Origin: Erysipelotrichaceae bacterium
GTDB taxonomy: Bacteria > Bacillota_I > Bacilli_A > Erysipelotrichales > Erysipelotrichaceae
Assembly (NCBI GenBank): GCA_021442745.1
Contig: JABUSI010000278.1
Location: 1 to 13,624, forward strand
Direction: 5' to 3'
Length of the DNA: 13,624 nucleotides
A model generated the notes under the pieces. The model was not told the DNA's origin. It saw only the letters and a program-made list of their open reading frames with translations, and searched no databases. Every line of letters begins with the position of its first letter. Positions within the stretch are counted from its first letter, which is position 1. Positions 1 through 6,913 of the stretch are shown here, one piece after another. A program made the position numbers and the translations under genes.

Positions 1-737
1 TATTGAATAGGAATTTTTCTTGTTGCTTCATTCATGAAGATGATTGCAACAATAATTGCGATGTACATCAAAAGCAAGATTGCGAAAGATACGACTCCGC
101 TAAACGCTGCAGAACCACCGGATGTTGTGTCTACCAATGTCTTGAAGGCATTCGCAAAACTGAATGGCAGGTCAGCCACAATACCCGCAAAAATCAGAAT
201 GGAAATACCGTTTCCGATTCCGAACTGCGTAATGCGGTCACCCAACCATACAAGAAACGACGTACCGGCTGTCAACACGGTTGCCATAAACAAGTATGTT
301 GATACCGTCGGATTAGATAGAATTCCATAGTTTACATGGAACGCGTATGTCATTGTATATGCTTGTAAGAAAGCAAGTACAACGGCAAGATAACGCGTAA
401 TCTTGTCCATCTGCTGACGTCCCTGCTGACCGTTCTTTGACATTTCCGTCAAAGCCGGAATAACATCCATAGCCAGTAACTGGATGATAATGCTTGATGT
501 GATATAAGGACCTACACCAAGAGCGAAGATAGAGAACCGTTCCAACGCTCCCCCACCCAGCAGATTCATCATACCAATAATACTGTTATCGGTTACGCCT
601 GCCAGCAATGCTTCCGTATCAACGCCCGGAAGCGGAATTCCCGCTCCCAGACGGAAGATAAACAGCATTGCGACTGTGAAGAGAATCTTCTTCCGAATGT
701 CCTTATGTTTGAACATCGAAATCAAGTTCTTGATCAT
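1..737 (-). CDS. secY: Preprotein translocase subunit SecY (5' part, cut by window edge)
   Basis: SecY is the pore-forming subunit of the SecYEG channel in the cytoplasmic membrane, through which unfolded secretory proteins and membrane proteins pass. The first 245 codons are visible; the frame stays open to the window edge. The protein begins MIKNLISMFKHKDIRKKI, followed by the first hydrophobic helix and the plug region (GIPLPGVD). The conserved SecY stretch GALERFSIFALGVGPYITSS and the later GIGNGIS motif are also present. About six of the ten expected membrane segments are in view. The ATG is one nucleotide past the rplO stop. Its Shine-Dalgarno GAGGTGAT (743-750) lies inside the end of rplO, so translation is probably coupled. 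Its place at the end of the spc operon is the usual one. The product is certain; only the C-terminal half is unseen. Confidence 0.98.
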   Translation of the reverse strand, partial: MIKNLISMFKHKDIRKKILFTVAMLFIFRLGAGIPLPGVDTEALLAGVTDNSIIGMMNLLGGGALERFSIFALGVGPYITSSIIIQLLAMDVIPALTEMSKNGQQGRQQMDKITRYLAVVLAFLQAYTMTYAFHVNYGILSNPTVSTYLFMATVLTAGTSFLVWLGDRITQFGIGNGISILIFAGIVADLPFSFANAFKTLVDTTSGGSAAFSGVVSFAILLLMYIAIIVAIIFMNEATRKIPIQ

Positions 738-738
738 A

Positions 739-1182
739 TTAGATCACCTCAGCTTTTCCGCCTGCGTTTTCAATAGCCTTAACTGCTGATTCAGAGAATT
801 TGTTAGCCTTAACAGTCAATGCCTTGGTCAGTTCACCACCGCCAAGAACCTTTACACCGCCGTTGGCAACTTGTTTAACCAAGCCCATTTCAACCAGCAA
901 TTCCGGTGTTACGACTGTTTCAGCATCGAAGCCGTTCAATGCTTCAACGTTAACGATTGTGTATTCAACTCTCGTAAAGTTTGTGAATCCACGTTTTGGC
1001 AGACGTCTTGCCAATGGTGTCTGTCCACCTTCGAAACCTAAACGAACTCCACCGCCGCTACGTGCGTTTTGTCCCTTATGTCCCTTTCCGGACGTCTTAC
1101 CGGTGCCGCTTCCTTGACCGCGGCCTAAGCGCTTCTTCGTGAAACGAGCGCCTTCAGTGTATGTCAATTCATGTAATTTCAT
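739..1182 (-). CDS. rplO: 50S ribosomal protein L15
   Basis: L15 (uL15) is a late-assembly protein of the large subunit that binds 23S rRNA through a long basic N-terminal extension. The 147-residue length is normal. Residues 18-50 are the Gly/Arg/Lys-rich extension (KRLGRGQGSGTGKTSGKGHK), followed by the FEGGQTPLARRLPKRGF motif at about 50-66. The C-terminal globular domain contains VKVLGGGELTKALTVKANKFS. The ATG at 1182 is preceded by AGGAGGAAC at ideal spacing. The stop is TAA, one base before secY. What is odd is upstream: rpsE ends only 15 nt before this start, with no rpmD between them. Confidence 0.99.
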   Translation of the reverse strand: MKLHELTYTEGARFTKKRLGRGQGSGTGKTSGKGHKGQNARSGGGVRLGFEGGQTPLARRLPKRGFTNFTRVEYTIVNVEALNGFDAETVVTPELLVEMGLVKQVANGGVKVLGGGELTKALTVKANKFSESAVKAIENAGGKAEVI

Positions 1183-1197
1183 GTTTGTTCCTCCTGA

Positions 1198-1770
1198 TTA
1201 CGCACGTACTTCTTCCGGTTTCAAACCACGAAGTTTAGCAACTCTGTTTAATGTCTTCATCTGGCTCAAGCCATCCATTGTAGCACGAACCATGTTAATA
1301 GCTGTACGGGAACCCAAGCACTTTGTCAGAATATCTCCGACACCTGCCAGTTCCAATACGGCACGAACTGCACCACCGGCGATAACTCCTGTACCTTCTG
1401 TAGCAGGGTGCATGAATACCTTACCGGCACCATATTCGCCTGTGATTTCATGAGGAATTGTTGTTCCTACCAAATCAACCTTAATGATGTGATTCTTAGC
1501 ATCTTCTGTAGCTTTCTTGATTGCATCCGGTACTTCGTTTGCTTTACCTGTACCGAATCCGACTCTACCCTTCTTGTCACCGATGACAACAAGAGCTGAG
1601 AAGCGCATACGACGACCACCCTTTACAACCTTAGTAACGCGGTTGATCTTAACAACTCTTTCTTCGAATTCCTTCTCAGCGTTACGATCGTTTCTTCTTG
1701 GTCTACGATCATTATTTGGCTTGCGGTCATTATTCGGCTTACGTTCCATATTTGGTTTGTTTGCTTCCAT
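1198..1770 (-). CDS. rpsE: 30S ribosomal protein S5 with an Arg/Asn/Pro-rich N-terminal extension
   Basis: S5 (uS5) lies on the solvent side of the small subunit, helps form the mRNA entry site with S3 and S4, and affects decoding accuracy. At 190 residues it is roughly 25 longer than a typical S5 of about 165. The S5 core starts near residue 34 (EFEERVVKINRVTKVVKGGR). It includes the loop where spectinomycin-resistance changes occur in other species, and runs to a normal C-terminus (LRGLKPEEVRA). The extra residues 4-30 are hydrophilic and contain two exact RKPNND copies (10-15 and 16-21) plus a decayed RRPRRND. The ATG at 1770 has an AGGAGG site (1778-1783) at correct spacing, so the extension looks translated; that site overlaps the rplR TAG stop. 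The extension's role is unknown. Confidence 0.98.
   Translation of the reverse strand: MEANKPNMERKPNNDRKPNNDRRPRRNDRNAEKEFEERVVKINRVTKVVKGGRRMRFSALVVIGDKKGRVGFGTGKANEVPDAIKKATEDAKNHIIKVDLVGTTIPHEITGEYGAGKVFMHPATEGTGVIAGGAVRAVLELAGVGDILTKCLGSRTAINMVRATMDGLSQMKTLNRVAKLRGLKPEEVRA
1708..1743 (-). repeat. Two tandem 18-bp repeats within rpsE (RKPNND twice)
   Basis: Positions 1708-1725 and 1726-1743 differ at 3 of 18 bases. All three differences are silent, so both copies encode RKPNND (S5 residues 10-15 and 16-21). A more degraded relative (NKPNME, 1744-1761) comes before them in the protein and RRPRRND follows. This suggests growth of the S5 tail by in-frame 18-bp duplication. The silent differences mean the duplication is not recent. 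Confidence 0.85.
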
Positions 1771-1781
1771 TTTTGCGCCTC

Positions 1782-2138
1782 CTAGAAATCTAATCCGGCT
1801 TCTCTTGCTGCTTCAGCAAGTGCCTGGACACGTCCGTGGTAAACATAACCTCCACGGTCAAATACTACTTTAGTGATATTAGCGGCCAATGCACGCTTTG
1901 CAACTTCAGCACCAACTGCCTTAGCTGCTTCTACGTTACCACCGTTTGCCAATTTCATGTCTACTGATGAGCAGGCAACCAAAGTGGTCCCGTGAACATC
2001 ATCAATGATCTGTGCATGAATATTTGCGTTTGAACGGAATACATTCAAGCGTGGGCATTCAGGAGTACCGCTGATTTTTGTACGAACACGTGTGTGACGA
2101 CGTAATCTTTCAACATTTTTTGAAGTTTTCTTAAGCAT
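1782..2138 (-). CDS. rplR: 50S ribosomal protein L18
   Basis: L18 (uL18) binds 5S rRNA and, with L5, helps place it in the central protuberance of the large subunit. The 118-residue length is typical. The protein starts with the basic segment KNVERLRRHTRVRTKISGT. It continues with the conserved PRLNVFRSNANIHAQIIDD at about residues 29-47 and ends with the family signature VVFDRGGYVYHGRVQALAEAAREAGLDF. The ATG at 2138 has AAAGGAGAG upstream, 21 nt after the rplF stop. The stop TAG runs directly into the rpsE ribosome-binding site (TAGGAGG). Nothing is abnormal. Confidence 0.99.
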   Translation of the reverse strand: MLKKTSKNVERLRRHTRVRTKISGTPECPRLNVFRSNANIHAQIIDDVHGTTLVACSSVDMKLANGGNVEAAKAVGAEVAKRALAANITKVVFDRGGYVYHGRVQALAEAAREAGLDF

Positions 2139-2159
2139 TGTTCTCTCTCTCCTTTCCCA

Positions 2160-2702
2160 CTACTTAGCAGATGTCTTTCCTTCTTTACGACGGATAACTT
2201 CACCCTTGTAGCAAATACCTTTACCTTTATAAGGTTCCGGCTTACGAACGGCGCGGATGTTAGCTGCCAATTCGCCAACTCTTTGCTTATCGATGCCCTT
2301 AACGACGATTTCCGTTGTGCTTGTGCATGAAACTTCTACGTCTTTGTCAAAAGTGATTTCAACCGGATGAGAATAACCGACATTCAAAGTCAGCTTGTTT
2401 CCGCTTACAGCAGCACGATAACCGATACCAACCAATTGCAAGGTTCTTTCGTATCCCTTGGATACACCTTCAACCATGTTATTGATCAAAGCACGGGTTG
2501 TACCATGCAACTGCTTTGTATGTTTTTCGTCATTAGGACGAACGACTGACAATACGCCATTGTCAACTTTAATGTCCATTAATGGACTGAATTGACGTGT
2601 AAGTGTTCCCTTGGAACCCTTTACAGTCACCTCATTGCCCTCAGTGATGGAAATTTCAACACCTTCAGGAATGGTAATCGCTTTATTACCGATACGTGAC
2701 AT
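2160..2702 (-). CDS. rplF: 50S ribosomal protein L6
   Basis: L6 (uL6) binds 23S rRNA near the sarcin-ricin loop and the factor-binding site of the large subunit. The length, 180 residues, is standard. It has the two repeated alpha-beta domains of the family: residues 1-82 (from MSRIGNKAITIPEGVEI) and 83-180. The second contains YERTLQLVGIGYRAA and the C-terminal signature PEPYKGKGICYKGE, ending RRKEGKTSAK. The ATG at 2702 is preceded by a weaker site (AAAGAGGT) than its neighbours have. The 28-nt gap after rpsH is the longest in the spc part of this window. The stop is TAG. Confidence 0.99.
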   Translation of the reverse strand: MSRIGNKAITIPEGVEISITEGNEVTVKGSKGTLTRQFSPLMDIKVDNGVLSVVRPNDEKHTKQLHGTTRALINNMVEGVSKGYERTLQLVGIGYRAAVSGNKLTLNVGYSHPVEITFDKDVEVSCTSTTEIVVKGIDKQRVGELAANIRAVRKPEPYKGKGICYKGEVIRRKEGKTSAK

Positions 2703-2730
2703 TTTTCTTTTACCTCTTTCTTCTTACTTA

Positions 2731-3120
2731 TTACCAAACGTAAGCAACAACTTCGCCGCCTACATGTTTAGCCTTGCATTCTTTGTCTGTTAGCATACCG
2801 CAAGAAGTAGACAGAATAGCAACACCTAATCCGTTCATTACGCGAGGCAGTTTGTCTGCCTGTGCATAAACACGTAAACCAGGTTTTGATACTCTCTTCA
2901 AGCCGCTAATGACTTTCTGGTTATTTGCTGCATACTTCAATGTAACAGTGATTGTCTTCTTGACATCACCTTCTACAGTGTAGTCAGCAATAAAACCTTC
3001 AGACTTCAAAATCTTTGCGATTTCAATCTTTTCTTTACTAGATGGGATTTCTACTGTTTCGTGATGAGCTTGCACTGCATTACGAATTCTAGTAAGCATA
3101 TCAGCAATTGGATCTGTCAT
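2731..3120 (-). CDS. rpsH: 30S ribosomal protein S8
   Basis: S8 (uS8) binds helix 21 of 16S rRNA early in assembly. In E. coli it also represses the spc operon by binding a 16S-like structure in its mRNA. The 129 residues begin MTDPIADMLTRIRNA, as in most bacteria. The C-terminal rRNA-binding domain contains RVMNGLGVAILSTSCGMLTD (about residues 92-111) with the conserved STS..G core, and the protein ends EVVAYVW. The ATG at 3120 has AAGGAGGACATATC upstream. The rpsN stop (TAA) overlaps the beginning of that stretch. I could not identify an S8-binding mimic in the nearby mRNA by eye. Confidence 0.99.
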   Translation of the reverse strand: MTDPIADMLTRIRNAVQAHHETVEIPSSKEKIEIAKILKSEGFIADYTVEGDVKKTITVTLKYAANNQKVISGLKRVSKPGLRVYAQADKLPRVMNGLGVAILSTSCGMLTDKECKAKHVGGEVVAYVW

Positions 3121-3138
3121 TTTGATATGTCCTCCTTA

Positions 3139-3324
3139 TTACCAGCTAGCCTTCTTTACGCCAGGGATCTGACCCTTGTAAGCCAGTTCTCTGAAGCAAA
3201 TACGGCACAGTTTATATTTACTTAATACGGAATGTGGACGTCCGCAGCGTTCGCAACGTGTGTAAGCTCTTGTAGAGAACTTTGGTGTACGTTTTTGCTT
3301 AATTTTCATCGATGTCTTTGCCAT
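3139..3324 (-). CDS. rpsN: 30S ribosomal protein S14, zinc-binding (C+) type
   Basis: S14 (uS14) joins late in assembly of the 30S head. At 61 residues this is the short zinc-ribbon form, not the cysteine-free form of about 90-100 residues. The four ligands are visible: Cys24 and Cys27 (CERC) and Cys40 and Cys43 (CRIC). The protein ends GQIPGVKKASW, as expected for this type. In bacteria that carry both forms, the cysteine-free copy is often zinc-regulated and lies elsewhere; the spc copy, as here, is the housekeeping gene. The ATG at 3324 is preceded by TAGGAGG, whose first three bases are the rplE stop. Confidence is very high. Confidence 0.99.
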   Translation of the reverse strand: MAKTSMKIKQKRTPKFSTRAYTRCERCGRPHSVLSKYKLCRICFRELAYKGQIPGVKKASW

Positions 3325-3337
3325 ACGATTAGTCCTC

Positions 3338-3877
3338 CTACTTAGCGAAAGGCATGCCTAAGCCTTCGAGCAATGCCTTAGCTTCTTCATTTGTGTTAGC
3401 AGTCGTAACAAATACGATATCCATACCACGTACAATTGCTACCTTATCAAAGTTGATTTCAGGGAAAATAACCTGTTCCTTGATACCCATTGTGTAGTTA
3501 CCGCGACCGTCGAATGATGTCTTGGAAACACCACGGAAGTCACGAACACGCGGCAATGAGATGTTGAACAACTTATCCATGAAGTCATACATGCGTTCAC
3601 CACGCAATGTAACCTTACATCCAATACTCATACCTTCACGAAGCTTGAAGTTCGCAATGGACTTCTTAGCCTTTGTGATTACCGGCTTCTGACCGGTGAT
3701 AGCCTGCATTTCGGCTACAGCTTCTTCCAAAGCCTTCGGGTTAGCAATTGCATCACCAACACCCATGTTCACTACGATCTTAACGACCTTAGGACATTGC
3801 ATTACAGAAGTGTAGTTGAAACGACTCATCAAATCTTTTGATACAACTTCGTTGTACTTAACATTTAAACGATTCAT
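3338..3877 (-). CDS. rplE: 50S ribosomal protein L5
   Basis: L5 (uL5) binds 5S rRNA and contacts the P-site tRNA from the central protuberance. The 179-residue length is normal. Recognisable segments are KVVKIVVNMGVGDAIANPK (about 29-47), the TGQKPVITKAKKSIANFKLREG stretch (about 61-82), LPRVRDFRGVS (about 109-119) and the C-terminal PEINFDKVAIVRGMDIVFVTTA. It ends LEGLGMPFAK. The ATG at 3877 has AGGAGGGTAAACA upstream, fused to the TAG stop of rplX. The position between rplX and rpsN is canonical. Confidence 0.99.
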   Translation of the reverse strand: MNRLNVKYNEVVSKDLMSRFNYTSVMQCPKVVKIVVNMGVGDAIANPKALEEAVAEMQAITGQKPVITKAKKSIANFKLREGMSIGCKVTLRGERMYDFMDKLFNISLPRVRDFRGVSKTSFDGRGNYTMGIKEQVIFPEINFDKVAIVRGMDIVFVTTANTNEEAKALLEGLGMPFAK

Positions 3878-3888
3878 TGTTTACCCTC

Positions 3889-4200
3889 CTATTTAATCTT
3901 TGTGTTGGTTCCCTTGTAAACCCGCACCTTATCGCCATTCTTTTCTGTCGTATATCCGACTCTGTATGCCTTCTTTGACTTGGAGTCATAAGCCATAACG
4001 TTGGATACATGAATTGGCATATTCTTTTCCACAATACCACCGTCCGGATTCTGTTGAGACGGCTTCATGTGTTTCTTAGCTACGTTGACACCTTCAACGA
4101 TGACTTTTTCTTCTTTAGGCAAGCATTCCAGAACTTCACCGATGGTGCCTTTGTACTTACCTGTGATAACCTTAACGGTATCGCCCTTTTTAATCTTCAT
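3889..4200 (-). CDS. rplX: 50S ribosomal protein L24
   Basis: L24 (uL24) starts large-subunit assembly by binding domain I of 23S rRNA and sits near the exit of the peptide tunnel. The 103 residues are of ordinary length. The N-terminal KOW motif is clear at residues 1-30 (KKGDTVKVITGKYKGTIGEV). It is followed by the conserved VEGVNVAKKHMKPSQQNPDGGI (about 36-57) and PIHVSNVM. The ATG at 4200 is preceded by TAGGAGGATGCCGCA, whose TAG is the rplN stop. The stop is TAG, itself fused to the rplE site. Confidence 0.99.
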   Translation of the reverse strand: MKIKKGDTVKVITGKYKGTIGEVLECLPKEEKVIVEGVNVAKKHMKPSQQNPDGGIVEKNMPIHVSNVMAYDSKSKKAYRVGYTTEKNGDKVRVYKGTNTKIK

Positions 4201-4212
4201 TGCGGCATCCTC

Positions 4213-4581
4213 CTATAATACTTCCGGTGCCAATGACACGATCTTCATATAGTCATTGTCACGCAGTTCTCTTGCTACCGGGCCGAAAATACGTGTTCCG
4301 ACCGGAGACTTGTCATCTTTGATGATGACAGCTGCATTGTCGTCGAACTTGATGTAAGAACCGTTTGCACGGTGGATACCATACTTAGTACGAACGATAA
4401 CGCACTTAACAACGTCACCCTTTTTAACGGTACCGTTTGGAGATGCAGCCTTAACAGCACATACTACTACGTCACCGATGGTTGCTGTTTTTCTCTTAGA
4501 TCCGCCAAGACAACGGATAACTAACAATTCCTTTGCGCCGGAATTATCTGCTACTTTTAATCTGGTTTCGTTTTGAATCAT
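4213..4581 (-). CDS. rplN: 50S ribosomal protein L14
   Basis: L14 (uL14) lies at the subunit interface, forms part of an intersubunit bridge and is the docking point for the silencing factor RsfS. The 122 residues start MIQNETRLKVADNSGAKELL, the usual bacterial beginning. They contain RTKYGIHRANGSYIKFDDNA (about 66-85) and the signature GTRIFGPVARELR (about 96-108). It ends IVSLAPEVL. The gene is the first of the spc group in many bacteria, but here no promoter-length gap separates it from rpsQ. Its TAGGAGGAAG ribosome-binding site begins with the rpsQ stop. Confidence 0.99.
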   Translation of the reverse strand: MIQNETRLKVADNSGAKELLVIRCLGGSKRKTATIGDVVVCAVKAASPNGTVKKGDVVKCVIVRTKYGIHRANGSYIKFDDNAAVIIKDDKSPVGTRIFGPVARELRDNDYMKIVSLAPEVL

Positions 4582-4593
4582 AACTACTTCCTC

Positions 4594-4857
4594 CTAAAGT
4601 ACAACAGCCTTTTCGACTACTTTCACTAAGCGGAATCTCTTGGTAGCGGATAACGGACGTGTTTCCATAATTTCTACCGTATCACCCGTCTTAGCTTCGT
4701 TCAGTTCGTCGTGAGCCTTGAATTTCTTAGAATAATTAACGCGTTTACCATAAACAGGGTGCATCTTAGATGTACTAACCTTAACAGTGATTGTCTTATC
4801 CATCTTGTCTGATACTACAACACCACGGTAAACCTTGCGGCTTGATCTTTCTTCCAT
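4594..4857 (-). CDS. rpsQ: 30S ribosomal protein S17
   Basis: S17 (uS17) is a primary 16S rRNA-binding protein with an OB fold, needed for early assembly of the 30S body. The 87 residues are typical. Visible family segments are YRGVVVSDKMDKTITVKVS (about 9-27), HPVYGKRVNYSKKFKAHDE (about 33-51) and METRPLSATKRFRLVKVVEKA near the end. The ATG at 4857 has AGGAGGATCAAAAG upstream, close behind the rpmC stop (TAA). The stop is TAG and overlaps the rplN ribosome-binding site. Confidence 0.99.
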   Translation of the reverse strand: MEERSSRKVYRGVVVSDKMDKTITVKVSTSKMHPVYGKRVNYSKKFKAHDELNEAKTGDTVEIMETRPLSATKRFRLVKVVEKAVVL

Positions 4858-4874
4858 CTTTTGATCCTCCTATC

Positions 4875-5069
4875 TTACTTGTTCAGCTCGCGTTCGGTTA
4901 AAACCGTCTTAATGCGAGCGATGGTCTTACGTACTGTCTTAATACGTGCAGGATTCTCTACGGATCCTGTTGCCTGCTGGAAACGTAAGTTGAATAGTTC
5001 TTCCTTCAATGCAACGATTTCAGATTCCAATTCAGCATTACTTTTTTCTCTGATTTCTTTAACGTTCAT
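4875..5069 (-). CDS. rpmC: 50S ribosomal protein L29
   Basis: L29 (uL29) is a small alpha-helical protein at the tunnel exit next to L23, where signal recognition particle and trigger factor dock. The 64 residues are the usual size. It begins MNVKEIREKSNAELE, followed by the family core LKEELFNLRFQQATG (about 21-35) and the helix ARIKTVRKTIARIKTVLTERE. The ATG at 5069 lies two nucleotides after the rplP stop. Its Shine-Dalgarno (AAAGGAGAAG) is therefore inside the end of rplP, which indicates translational coupling. Confidence 0.99.
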   Translation of the reverse strand: MNVKEIREKSNAELESEIVALKEELFNLRFQQATGSVENPARIKTVRKTIARIKTVLTERELNK

Positions 5070-5071
5070 AA

Positions 5072-5488
5072 CTATTCTTCTTCTCCTTTCCGAACAAACT
5101 TAGTCTTTACAGGAAGCTTGTGGGAAGCTAAACGGAATGCTTCGCGGGCGATTTCTTCATCGACACCGGCGATTTCAAACATTACGCGTCCAGGTTTAAC
5201 AACGGCAACCCAACCTTCAGGTGCACCTTTACCACTACCCATACGTACTTCCAACGGCTTTTTCGTGATTGCCAAGTGTGGGAAAATCTTGATCCAGACT
5301 TGTCCGCCACGCTTCATGTAACGAGTCATCGCAACACGGGCAGCTTCAATCTGACGGTTTGATACGTAAGCACCGGACTCAGCTACCAAACCATATTCAC
5401 CAAACACAACTTCGCGTCCGGCTTTTGTCTTACCTTCATAGCTTAATCTATGAGGTCTTCTGTACTTAGTTCTCTTAGGCATTAACAT
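5072..5488 (-). CDS. rplP: 50S ribosomal protein L16
   Basis: L16 (uL16) is a late-assembly protein close to the A-site tRNA elbow and needed for a functional peptidyl transferase centre. The 138 residues begin MLMPKRTKYRR, the standard start; a second ATG two codons on is less likely because the L16 family begins ML(L/M)P. Further markers are GREVVFGEYGLVA (about 24-36), RGGQVWIKIFPH (about 61-72), KKPLEVRMGSGKGAPEGWVA (about 77-96) and REAFRLASHKLP. The ribosome-binding site AAGGAGGGTGAA is encoded within the last codons of rpsC, and the start is two nucleotides past the rpsC stop. Confidence 0.99.
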   Translation of the reverse strand: MLMPKRTKYRRPHRLSYEGKTKAGREVVFGEYGLVAESGAYVSNRQIEAARVAMTRYMKRGGQVWIKIFPHLAITKKPLEVRMGSGKGAPEGWVAVVKPGRVMFEIAGVDEEIAREAFRLASHKLPVKTKFVRKGEEE

Positions 5489-5490
5489 AA

Positions 5491-6264
5491 TTATTCACCC
5501 TCCTTAGCAGCAACTGCTTCTTTCGCAACAGGAGCGTTCTGAGGACGGTTCGGGCGACGGTTCTGACGCTTCTTTCCATCCCTTGCAGGTAGCTTAGGAG
5601 CTTCCGGTTCCTTAACCATTTCACCGCGTAATACTTCACCGCGGCAGATCCAAACCTTAACACCCAAACGACCGTATGTTGTGTGAGCTTCTGCCAATGC
5701 GTAATCGATATCCGCACGGATGGTATGCAAAGGTGTAACACCTTCACTGTAACCTTCGCTACGAGCGATATCTGCGCCGCCCAAACGACCGGAAATCATT
5801 GTCTTGATACCCTTTGCGCCGGCCTTCATGGTTCTCTGGATTGCCTTCTTCTGAGCAGTACGGAAAGAAGCACGCTGTTCCAATTGTTCAGCAATGTTCT
5901 TAGCTACCAGGTAAGCATCCAGATCCGGATTGGCAATTTCCAGAACTCTGACATTCAGATTCTTGTCACCAACCATCTTTTCGATTTCTTTCTTTAATTT
6001 ATCAACTGTCTGACCGTTTTCACCGATGACATGACCCGGACGAGCCGCACGGATGATAACGTCAACACGGTTTTTACCGGAACGTTCGATTTCTACACGG
6101 GAAATCATTGCACCCTTCAATTCTGCGTTTTCAAACAAGAATTTACGGATTTTAACATCTTCCAACAACAAGTCTGCATATGCGTCTTTACCTGCATACC
6201 ATCTGGATTCCCAATCACGGATGATACCGACACGCATTCCGACCGGACTAACTTTCTGACCCAT
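5491..6264 (-). CDS. rpsC: 30S ribosomal protein S3 with an Arg/Asn/Pro-rich C-terminal tail
   Basis: S3 (uS3) lines the mRNA entry site with S4 and S5 and contributes to ribosomal helicase activity. At 257 residues it is somewhat longer than many bacterial S3 proteins of about 215-235. The N-terminus MGQKVSPVGMRVGIIRDWES is canonical. A type-2 KH domain covers about residues 39-107; its GXXG loop reads G81-E-N-G84, where E. coli and Bacillus have Lys-rich GKKG or GKGG. The C-terminal S3 domain includes GAKGIKTMISGRLGGADIAR (149-168) and ends near GEVLRGEM (209-216). Residues 217-257 form a low-complexity tail with RQNRRPNRPQNAP, similar in composition to the S5 extension. The AGGGAGG site overlaps the rplV stop. 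Confidence 0.98.
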   Translation of the reverse strand: MGQKVSPVGMRVGIIRDWESRWYAGKDAYADLLLEDVKIRKFLFENAELKGAMISRVEIERSGKNRVDVIIRAARPGHVIGENGQTVDKLKKEIEKMVGDKNLNVRVLEIANPDLDAYLVAKNIAEQLEQRASFRTAQKKAIQRTMKAGAKGIKTMISGRLGGADIARSEGYSEGVTPLHTIRADIDYALAEAHTTYGRLGVKVWICRGEVLRGEMVKEPEAPKLPARDGKKRQNRRPNRPQNAPVAKEAVAAKEGE

Positions 6265-6277
6265 GTGTTAAACCTCC

Positions 6278-6613
6278 CTATTCTCTTTCGGCAACCACAA
6301 CAGTGATGTGGCTTGCTCTTTTCAAAATCTGTGAAGCAGAACCTTTTGCACGAGGCATCCAGCGCTTCAATGTTACGCCGTCGTCAGCATAACATGCTTT
6401 TACATACAACTTGGATTCGTCCAAGTCATGATTGTTTGTTGCGTTGGCAACGGCACTCTTCAATACCTTACCAACAACCGGTGATGCTCCCTTCGGAGTG
6501 AACTTCAGGATTGCGGCAGCTTCCTTAACGTCCTTACCGCGAATCAAGTCCAGAACCAAACGAACCTTACGAGGAGCAATCCGTACATTTCTTACATAAG
6601 CTTTTACTTCCAT
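6278..6613 (-). CDS. rplV: 50S ribosomal protein L22
   Basis: L22 (uL22) spans the large subunit; its long beta-hairpin helps form the tunnel constriction, where macrolide-resistance changes arise in other species. The 111 residues open with VKAYVRNVRIAPRKVRLVLD (about 3-22) and contain SAVANATNNHDLDESKLYV (about 53-71). The hairpin is GVTLKRWMPRAKGSASQILK (about 79-98), followed by RASHITVVV. The hairpin tip lacks the second Arg pair common elsewhere but stays within normal Firmicute variation as far as I can judge. The ATG at 6613 has TAGGAGG upstream, beginning with the rpsS stop. Confidence 0.99.
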   Translation of the reverse strand: MEVKAYVRNVRIAPRKVRLVLDLIRGKDVKEAAAILKFTPKGASPVVGKVLKSAVANATNNHDLDESKLYVKACYADDGVTLKRWMPRAKGSASQILKRASHITVVVAERE

Positions 6614-6625
6614 GTCTAATTCCTC

Positions 6626-6901
6626 CTACTTACCAGCTTTTTTGTCTTCCGCATGACCGCCGAACTTACGAGTCGGAACGAATTCGCCCAACTTGTGTCC
6701 GACCATATCTTCGGTTACATATACAGGAACATGTTCCTTACCGTTATAAACCGCAAATGTATGTTCCAGGAATTGTGGGAAAATTGTTGAACGACGTGAC
6801 CAGGTCTTGATGACTTCCTTCTTGCCGGCAGCGTTCAGTTTTTCAACCTTCTTCATTAAACTTTCGTCACAGAAAGGTCCTTTTTTAATACTACGAGACA
6901 T
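6626..6901 (-). CDS. rpsS: 30S ribosomal protein S19
   Basis: S19 (uS19) is in the 30S head near the A-site finger and takes part in intersubunit bridging. The 91 residues start MSRSIKKGPFCDESLMKKVE, which is canonical, and contain IKTWSRRSTIFPQFLEHTFA (about 31-50) and MVGHKLGEFVPTRKFGGHA (about 66-84). The C-terminus is the usual short basic tail. The ATG at 6901 has TAGGAGGTGTGATCA upstream, where the TAG is the stop codon of rplB. The stop is TAG. Confidence 0.99.
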   Translation of the reverse strand: MSRSIKKGPFCDESLMKKVEKLNAAGKKEVIKTWSRRSTIFPQFLEHTFAVYNGKEHVPVYVTEDMVGHKLGEFVPTRKFGGHAEDKKAGK

Positions 6902-6913
6902 TGATCACACCTC

